Shown: piece by piece, positions 54,500 through 62,388 of the stretch
Layout: each line of letters opens with the position of its first letter
Position numbering within the stretch: position 1 is the first letter of the stretch
NCBI GenBank assembly: GCA_022925895.1
Contig: JAKSYS010000354.1
Location: 1 to 62,388, forward strand
Length of the DNA stretch: 62,388 nt
From: Fragilaria crotonensis
Taxonomy: Eukaryota > Bacillariophyta > Fragilariophyceae > Fragilariales > Fragilariaceae
Direction: 5' to 3'
Program-made: the position numbers and the translations under genes
Notes under the pieces: generated by a model
Told to the model about the DNA's origin: nothing
The model's database searches: none
Seen by the model: the letters and a program-made list of their open reading frames with translations, nothing else

Positions 54500-56267
54500 T
54501 TAATCTCCACCACATCCGCCACATCCACCTCCTCCATCTCCTCCATCGCCTCCATCTCCTCCACCTCCTCCACCTCCTCCACCTCCTCCACCTCCTCCAC
54601 CTCCTCCACCTCCTCCAAATCCGCCTCCTCCAAATCCGCCTCCTCCAAATCCGCCTCCTCCAAATCCGCCTCCTCCAAATCCGCCTCCTCCACATTGTGC
54701 TCCTCCACATTCGGCTAATGAAAAGACACAACATCATGAGTCATTAAAAGATTCAAAGCTGTCATAAAAACTCGGTACATACCTGCACATGTCGATCCAC
54801 GGGCCGAAGGTCCACACGGCACAGTTCCACCACAAGCTCCTCCTGCACAATCAAACAAAAGTGGGGAGTACAGCATTGCTCCGTCACGATCGGAAAAAAA
54901 TGGGGACGTTTCGCGTCCAACACCTGGATGGGCGGCTGCTATGCGCCTTGAAAGAAAATTGTGAGCGTCGGTCAACACTTGCATTTCATCCTCTAGTGCC
55001 TGTAACCGTTTAGATTTTCGAAGACAACATCCCTGAGTCATGACTATCTGTGATTCCAATCGTTGAATCTGTCGTTCAACTCGCATACGAAGTATTCGAT
55101 GAGCTTCTTTTTGTTTCCAAGTGATAGTAGCCTTTCCCGTACGTCGTCTTTCCTAGGACGTAATCCTCCTTGAGCGCAAATGTGTTCAAGATGGTAAGGG
55201 GAGTGACCGTCACCGGAATAAAGGCCGGCTGCCCGTCTGACGTAGATTCCCCTGGCTTTATCCATTTGTCCGGAGGTATTGTCGATGAAGCTCCCATCAG
55301 GCCAACCAAATGCAGATTCGCTCCAGAACTAACGTCAGAGGTGCTTTTCCAATCTCTAGAAAAGAAATCTTTGGGAGGCTCACCACGATACATGCCGCCA
55401 CAAACCTTGTACTCGGAGTGATACTCCTCCTTCCAGAGATGAGCCGTGGCTTTGTAAGCAACATCAAGAACTCCGCCGTCGCTGCGATCGGTGAGCGAAT
55501 CATCATGGTGCAACGTTCGCCCCATCAGGGCGATACAGTCTTTGTTGTAGTCACCAATTGACGATAAGATATGTGTATGCCACATCAAGTCAATCTGGTA
55601 CGTCGGAACTAGGACAGTTCGCAATTTCCCAGCTTTCGGTTTGAGCTTAAGAAACTTGATGTAGTTCTCAACGCCCTCGGCAAGAAAGTCGTCATCGCGA
55701 TATCTCTCTCCTGAGATTTGCCAAAGAAAGGTGGCTTGTCGCTTCGTTGAAGCCAGCAAGTTAAACCCGCTCAACAGTTTGGCATTTTCGCCTCGAATGC
55801 GATTGGGTAAAACTTCGTATGGTAAAAGCGGAGATTCATCCTTGTTTATCTCTGACACGAAGAAGGGCTCATTCGGGTACATACTATTCCAAAAATCTTT
55901 GAGTAGCATCCTCGGTTGAACTATCATCACAAGTAATCTTGGGAGTCTGAAACGCGAAGGGCGGTTTGGCCTCCACTGTGGCGCCCTCTCCAAACGTGCT
56001 CTTAATGAAGTTTGTGTAATTCAATGGGGACAGTCGATGACAATGCCACAACCAAGCAACATCTGGTGGTGGGATCAAGTCTTCGTTCGAGTGCTTGTGC
56101 ACAAGGGGAAGCCATAGACTATGGTATCGGAAGAGAGATTGCAACGAGTAATGTTGTTCTCTGTCTCCCGTGGCGATGGTGACACCAAGTTCATGGAGCC
56201 GTTCCAAGAACTGCATGTGTTTTCTCGCATTTTGGACAAGATCGCATGACAATGACATGATCCGCAA
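54500..56267 (-). CDS. Glycine-rich domain-containing protein (GRDP, DUF1399), two frameshifts
   Basis: The first frame (55884-56267) begins MRIMSLSCDLVQNARKHMQF and has PPPDVAWLWHCHRLSPLNY. The next (to 55076) has YPNEPFFVSEINKDE and VPTYQIDLMWHTHILSSIGDY, then HLWKEEYHSEYKVCGGMYRG. The repeated D-x-x-W-x-x-H signature is diagnostic of DUF1399. The C-terminal coiled segment (VERQIQRLESQI) and a Cys/Gly piece lead through a 67-nt intron (54715-54782) into a Gly-rich tail of GGGGF repeats, stop at 54500-54502. One-base insertions in homopolymers near 55105 (AAA) and 55893 (TTTTT) explain the two frame changes. Plant GRDPs are linked to stress and development; the molecular role is unknown. Confidence 0.85.
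54503..54714 (-). repeat. Gly-rich coding minisatellite (GRDP tail)
   Basis: On the minus strand, GGAGGAGGCGGATTT units (15 bp) and GGAGGT units (6 bp) encode GGGGF and poly-Gly runs. Repeat number is prone to change. Confidence 0.85.
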
Positions 56268-57504
56268 ACTGAAGGTTCCTTAACCGCTACTCTGGAGTCC
56301 TTTTTGAAAGAAAGAAATGAGATGCCTGCAGATACAAATTCGATGATTCCGGTTTCATCGCTCGAGACTCGAGAGTCGAGACGTGCATGAGGTGTTTGGT
56401 GGTGAATCGTCTTCCGCTGCACCTGACTGCAGTACCTACTGCTGTACCGTAGTACAGTACTCTATGGAATCTGGACGGATCTTATATCTTATCATATGTC
56501 TTATGTACTACAAGTACTAGGTAATACTCGTACTAGTACGACAACCTCCATGAAGAAGCTCACCATGCCGTTTTCCATCAAGGAAAATCTGGCTGGTAGA
56601 ACTCTATAGTAGCTCTTCCCGTACTTCTACAGAAGCTCAAATCCGTGTGCAATGTGCGTTTTTGTCATAACACGAACTATGAACTATGACGTACTAGAAG
56701 TACAGACGTTGCAACAAGTGCAACAAGGAGTGACGAATGCGAACCCAACAGCTCAATGGCCCTGTTCGAGCGTCGGCGTTCCCTTTGGGCAGTATGACAT
56801 ACGTACTCATTCACGCGTCGCATATCTCGTATTCCTCCGTTGTCATCCATCATGATCATTCGCATCGTGAAAGTCCCATCATGACTACACATACGAATCG
56901 GTGTATGCTTGTGATCCACAATGTGTGTTGAATTGGTTGCAGCAGCATTCCTATGTTTCCACAATTTGAATCACGTTCTCAAGGTAGTAACGATGTAGGA
57001 TAGTCATCGTACTTGTCTGCAGTCGCGTCGGGATTGAGATCGGGAATCTCTCAACTCCATCCTCGGAGTGTTTTGTAGTACTACGCATTACACATTCAAC
57101 AACACCAATACTACTGTACCGTTTAGACATGACTCGCCGCCGAGTAGATTGATACACATATTCTGTAGTTTGTGAGCATGGGATGGATGCCTTGCAACTT
57201 GCCGAGTTTTACTATCCCCGTCGTGTTTCATACGAAGCAGCGTTGCGATGAACGGTCCTGTGATGTTCAAAACGAATCATCAATTTGATCATGGTGATCT
57301 GCTGCAGATAAAGACTCTTCAAGAAGAGAAAGACAAGTATGTTACTCGGTTGCACCCTGAAGATTCAGGAGGGACACGTTGATTTTGGATAAACAGGAGA
57401 GAGACGTCGTAGCCCATCAAATGAAATAATCCAGTACAGTGTAGGAGTACATGGTAATGCCAAGGCTTAAATTGTTATTATATGTACAGGAAAGCTAGCA
57501 TTTT
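56268..57504. other. GTAC-rich intergenic region, no gene recognised
   Basis: It is rich in GTAC/AGTAC words near 56440-56700. Short frames have no protein-like motif. It probably holds the GRDP promoter and the 3' region of the next gene. Confidence 0.5.
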
Positions 57505-58131
57505 TCATTCCGAAGAACCGGCAGCCGCAGTAGCAACGGGCTGCTTCACTGGTTCCTTCTTGGAAAGGAGCTCCTCATCGGAGGAGAAAAACATATTTTT
57601 GGCCCGTCCCGAGCATCGTCGTTCCTTGTGCAACTTTCGCTGCACGCGACGCAAATCACCTTCCGGCATATCCGAAAGCAACGCATGGCGATCATCCACG
57701 GACAGAATCATTTCCGGACGAGAACGACGACGTTCTCGAGTGGCTTCGTACGCCTCCAAGTCCACGGATAGTTCACTTTCAACAGTCCAATCCAGAGTAA
57801 TTGGAAGGCCGACAGTGCAGCATGGATGATCACCAAGAATCACAGAGTGATTACGAATGTGCAAGGCGGCGAACGAGACATGCTTTTTTGATGACGAGGT
57901 GGTAGAACTACTCACAGATTCAGAAGAGCTGACCAGAGCACGATCCTCCTCCTCCGCGCAAGGATTTTGATCTTCCATTTCCAGAAAGACTTCTCGCGGA
58001 AGAACCTCAAAGGCAACGAGCCCACGTATCGGTTCTGTCATTTGTGAATGATCGATTTCAGTTACTCCCATCTCGAGAGCGAAGTATGGAGGCATAGAAG
58101 GCAAATGCGAACGAAAGGAAAGAAACAACAC
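57505..58131 (-). CDS. Short hypothetical protein with diatom-type motif, 208 aa
   Basis: The centre reads KKHVSFAALHIRNHSVILGD, then HPCCTVGLPITLDW, EAYEATRERRRSRPEMILS and DDRHALLSD. I recall this FxxxxIRxHxxxLGDHP ... GPPI-like pattern from large families of short diatom proteins of unknown function. The region upstream is acidic and Ser-rich. The C-terminal part has basic residues (RRVQRKLHKERR). A later ATG at 58095 (MPPYFALEMG) is also possible. No catalytic motif is seen. Confidence 0.75.
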   Translation of the reverse strand: MLFLSFRSHLPSMPPYFALEMGVTEIDHSQMTEPIRGLVAFEVLPREVFLEMEDQNPCAEEEDRALVSSSESVSSSTTSSSKKHVSFAALHIRNHSVILGDHPCCTVGLPITLDWTVESELSVDLEAYEATRERRRSRPEMILSVDDRHALLSDMPEGDLRRVQRKLHKERRCSGRAKNMFFSSDEELLSKKEPVKQPVATAAAGSSE

Positions 58132-61100
58132 TTGTTGTTCGACGGCGTTCGCTTTTTGTGATGCGGCAGTTCTTCAAATCCGCAAGGTGAGATGTTGAAC
58201 TTGAAACCCGGTTAAAAGGTGAGACCGAAGAATAGGAAGATACAATGGAACGTATGCGGGTTGTATCTCAACTGACGAAATCTAGCGACGACTCAGATTC
58301 GAATGTTGTGAGCTAATTGGGAGGTGCTCCACCGAATTGTTTTTGTGAAAGCAACTGTGCAGTTTCGTGTTTTTGAAAATGCCTGCTGGCTGCTGGTGTA
58401 CGTTGGATTTGTACTTCTGGTCACGACCAATCCAGGACTTTCCGGACTCTAGTAGGAGAAGGGTTGGCGCTCTCTGGTTGGGTGTTCAAAGACACTTGAG
58501 TAGTGCTTAGTCGCCCGTGGGATTTATACCAATCACAACCACGACAGAGGACGTCCGTGAACATCTGGAGCAGTTGGAACGGAGAAAATCGCTCCGTTTA
58601 GCCGGCATAAAATGCACACCGACTACAAGTACGTAGTGGCGAGGCTTGCGTCACTCTGCAGAAATCGAAAGCGAAAAATATTCCGTTGGCGAAATTTCGA
58701 AGTCCTTCGGTCTTCGGTTTCTGATTTCTGCTACTACTCGTACCACGTGCGAAATACAATTTCGGTTAAACTTGTGCATGGCATCCACACACAAGAGGTC
58801 TACGTAAGAGGTCAGTACTACCTGGTACTCGGTGTACTGCAAGGTGCAATCCCTACAACAATTGTTGCTGCATTCAAGAACAGGCCGCCTTTCATTGGTC
58901 GAGGTTCCCAGTTTTGGTACCGAACTACAACTACCTGGTACTTGTACATAGTTACTCCACAAGTCATGTGGTCATGTGGTACACTAAGAATATAGAGAAA
59001 ACGTGTGCGTTCGACACATGCATACTGCGTACTGCAAACATACAATGACGATGAAATTCCGTGAAGTGAAAACAGAATCTGCTCAAGCTTGTGCAGAAGT
59101 TTTGTGGATCCGCACGAAATTTGCATGTGGGCTCATGTGTATCCATGTATGAAACGTCGACCAGCACCAATGCATACCAAAGCGCAACTCCGAGCGTTGT
59201 AGTCACGAGGTCGTTTTTCAAAGGGACACACCGGTCACCGGTCACTTTTTTATGAATAGGTGCGTGTACCAAGTCAACAACGGGTAGTCTACTACTGTAG
59301 ATCAACGTACTCAGTACCTCTTACTCCAAGTATCGGGTATCACTCCGTACTACAGTACGTGTAATTCGAGTGGCAACGCCGCAACGTGGCTGTTGCAATT
59401 TAAGAAGATACTGGTACCAATACGACCATTCTCGCGTATGCACAGGATGACTGATTGGGGAAGGGGAGTACGTCGTACTACAGACAACAGTACAAGAGAA
59501 GAATGATAGGTGTACCAGGTACTACTAGTTAGTACTGATTTGCCCAGCGCCGTTTGACAATAATCTTGCCAATACGAAATACTCGAGTATATTTCACTTT
59601 GGAATATGCCATTCGATAAATCTGGTTAAAGTTTCAAATAATAAAAATAAACAAGCAGATTCCGCTACTAACTTGAGTACGGTGAAGTTCCCAATTTAGG
59701 GCCACATTGGCCATGCGCCATGCTGAATCAATTGTTCCGTTGGCCCACGACGACTTCGCAGTAAAATGTCACAAGTTGTCCTCCAATTTTCATACATCAT
59801 TGCATTTTTGGTTACGCCAACAACCCAGCATGCTCTGCAACAAAGCGGGCTGGATGTGAATCATCAATTAAAATCATATTATGTAATAGCCGACTGGATC
59901 TATTGACATTTCATAATTTTGCTTTTTCTGAGCACTTTATGGTCAAGATGTGAAGGACTGAAGTCAATATGATTTTTCTCTCTGCTGACCAAAACGATCG
60001 TGTTAAATCAAAGCAAGCAAGCACCTTAGTGTAGATGTTGTGACAACAATGCATACCAACATGCTTATTTAGCTTGTACGTTATATAATACAAAACAAAG
60101 GCAACCATCTTGTGAATTTCAATCAACACAGTCTTAAATGGGAAAGGTTTATTAGTAAGCAAGAAAGGTTGTTTGAATACTAAACCTTGATTTTATCATG
60201 ATGAGACCCAACAACTTTGGTGTTAAGGTTATATAGATAGTACTCACCAAGGTGACTCCTATTTCCAGCATCGCTGTTCATTGCAGCACGAAGAAACAGC
60301 AAAAGGAATGGCAGATGACGGCTACTAGCAATTGTGATGCTGGTCGTGTTGCTGGTTGCATCCCAGTGTGAATTCATAGATTCTGAAACAATTGCAGTGC
60401 TAGATCATTGGTGACCAAATGAAGTGTTCAATTATTGAAAAGGATAGGCTTTGTACACACCAAAGGAGGATCTGCTTGGCGCCTCACCACACAGTCAAGA
60501 AGCTAATCTTCATCAAGTTTTGAATACTATGGTGCATTTGCAGATAGCCTTTTTTCTCAGCCAGTGACCATGGCAGAATGTGTTTATCAGATGAGGAGGG
60601 GGCATGTGACAACAATGATGTGGGAGAGCATGATGCTGATTGATTTGGCATTAATCTTATGCTCCTGGTAGTAGGTTTGTTGCTTGTTATGACGCATGTC
60701 CTCATCAGAAGTGTGAATTGAAGGGAAGATACCCAGATAGCTGTGCAAGAGCCCAACGGTCTTGACCTGAATCTCAAGTTTGCATACATGTCTGACTTCA
60801 CCGATTTAAGCTCATGATGAGAAAGTAACGCCTTATCGAGCTCAGTCTCTTTTTACGCCAGACAAGATCTTAAATACTTCATTTGACAAAACGTTGCTTC
60901 AAAGTCGTGTAAACTGACAGCACTGTCTGCAAAGCATACTAAAGTTGTCCCCCAATTTGGCGTCAGTGCACAAAGTACTGAGTAAATTGTACAACCACCA
61001 ATACAGTCTCATGTAAGGCTCAGTTAGCCTCAATCGCTTTAATTCTCAAACCTTAAACCCTATCCGAGACAAACAAAAATTAAGCCACACTTAATTTGCA

Positions 61101-62388
61101 CCGCAAATAGTTCATTATCATGAAGAAGTGCCCTTGTAATTGACAAACACTCTGATAAGATTCGATTTTTATGAGTGCTTCATAAGTGGTGCTGCATTTA
61201 TTCTTAGCACAATCTGGCTGATCTTGATTGACCACACTTCTTTAAGGAAACTGGAAACACACAAATTTGGGATTGTCATGAAAGTTCCCAAGATCCAATC
61301 CTCCTGATTGTATTCTTACTCAAGGTGTTCACAACAGCACCGTTATGACTATGTGCCAAGCTTTGCCTTTATCAATGGAATCATTGAGCTCCCAAAGAAT
61401 TGTTTTTACAACCTCTGAGGACTGCACTTTTGCCGGTTGGCTTTGGAGGGACGAAGACGTGGCAGGGTAGACGTAGCCTTGTCCATTGCGGCGACAGTTT
61501 TGGAAAACAAGAACGATATCCACCTATTCTTGAAAGAAATCCATGGTGATGAATAATCATCAAGAGGTATCAATCTGAAGGCCATGAAGTGTCGGAGAAC
61601 AGTCAGGTGTCGTTGCCGCAGAAACGAATAATGTGTGAATGGAGAAATACTAGGCTGGGCTGGGTCAGTCATCGGCCACTGTCTCTGTTTCACGTGCATC
61701 AGGCTCGGTGGAGATAGCTGTGAGAAATGGACTACTGCACGCGAATGCATGAATCCTATACCAACCTAAAAATTAAACAACGTATTGCCATCATAACAAT
61801 TCCAGACCAAGTGGCATTGACACCCTAGCATAGTAATCTGTGTAAACGGAGTTAGTGCTAGCCCTTCCATCACAACTACCGGTGGGAAAACAAGTTGCGC
61901 TCAGAGCGAAAATCATTCCTGAAGATTTCTGCTGCCGCTGGTATCCTTCTGTTCGAGTCGGTAATGACACCGCATGTCCGCATCACTGCTCTAGCAACCA
62001 GAGCCGGGATTGTCATTGCCATAACGTACGGACGAGTACGATAAGTACAGACATTGACCTCTTAACTAGCATATCCACGAACGGCATTGCTTCATAAGAG
62101 ATGCTGGTATGTTTCGAGCGTGCATTTAGCTGCCGCCTTGGTCCCTTCCCTGCCGCCCCATTCTTCTTCTTGGTATACCTGTTTGCATGAAATTCCCGAA
62201 AGCTTGACAGCAAAGCTTGCGTAGTACCCGATTCCGTACGTCACGCAGCGGGCATTGACAGCCAACAAAAAGTCAACAAAAGTACCATAATAGGCAGGTG
62301 GCTCACGCCCCTTTGTCGGTCGATATGAGCATCTCCTCTTTGAGGCATCTCGAGCAATCAGTCGAACTCCATCTAATCGATTTCAAGG
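58132..62388. other. 4.3-kb stretch without a gene I can support
   Basis: 58600-59600 is GTAC-rich host-like intergenic DNA. From about 59640 the texture changes to AT-rich sequence with short minus-strand frames (60484-60801 and 61406-61750). These have protein-like composition but no recognisable motif, and may be relics of mobile elements. I found no tRNA or rRNA gene by eye. Confidence 0.45.

Noticed and set aside
54483-54747. Open frames encoding LHLLHLL, RIWRRR and EEADL repeats
   Set aside because: They are alternative readings of the Gly-rich coding minisatellite. The GGGGF frame joins by a good intron to GRDP.
1-62388. CRISPR arrays, bacterial operons or phage genes
   Set aside because: No spaced direct repeats of CRISPR type and no prokaryotic gene organisation; introns and eukaryotic families throughout.

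Overview
The window is nuclear DNA of a eukaryotic alga, most likely a diatom (stramenopile). Host genes carry short GT-AG introns. They include an NMD3 homologue, a PGAM5-like phosphatase, a phosphohexomutase with a secretory or plastid-type N-terminus, a FAM32A-like protein, a TsaA/TrmO-domain protein, a glycine-rich-domain (DUF1399) protein, and a short protein with a motif I associate with large diatom families. The diatom assignment is an inference from family content, not from a marker gene.

Layout. 1-8.6 kb: a minus-strand non-LTR retrotransposon with ORF1, endonuclease, reverse transcriptase, RNase H and a zinc-binding tail; its 3' end lies at or beyond the window edge. 9.4-12.6 kb: host NMD3 (+) and a PLOD/GT25-like glycosyltransferase (-). 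14.0-22.8 kb: 'element A', a CMC/Plavaka-like DNA transposon with 24-bp terminal inverted repeats (TIRs). It has an acetyltransferase-like gene, a transposase and a spliced accessory gene. 24.7-32.1 kb: host genes (hypothetical, PGAM5-like, hypothetical three-exon gene, phosphohexomutase). 32.8-50.3 kb: a 17.5-kb composite Mutator-like element (MULE) with 77-bp TIRs and a 9-bp target-site duplication. 50.4-58.1 kb: host genes (small membrane protein, FAM32A-like, TrmO-like, GRDP, diatom-type short protein). 58.1-62.4 kb: no gene I can support.

The composite MULE is the main discovery candidate. It carries (i) a MULE/SWIM transposase; (ii) a partner gene whose C-terminal half looks like an Fe(II)/2-oxoglutarate dioxygenase; (iii) a nested non-autonomous hAT element with an 8-bp target-site duplication; (iv) a piece of apparent host intergenic DNA with a possible first exon; and (v) 'element B', a second copy of element A. 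Element B retains an Ulp1-type cysteine protease region that A has lost, followed by a second papain-like cysteine/histidine module. Comparing A with B gives a full architecture of GNAT - Ulp1 - second cysteine-protease-like module on one strand, with a DDE-type transposase converging tail to tail. A third copy of the MULE end lies inside the composite, yet only the outermost ends are flanked by the 9-bp duplication. The whole 17.5 kb therefore appears to have moved as one unit, into the space between two divergent host genes.

Many conserved reading frames (NMD3, GRDP, the glycosyltransferase and both transposons) are broken by single-base indels, many of them in homopolymers, and copies A and B also differ by many 1-base indels. 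Residual long-read sequencing error is a serious alternative to true gene decay.
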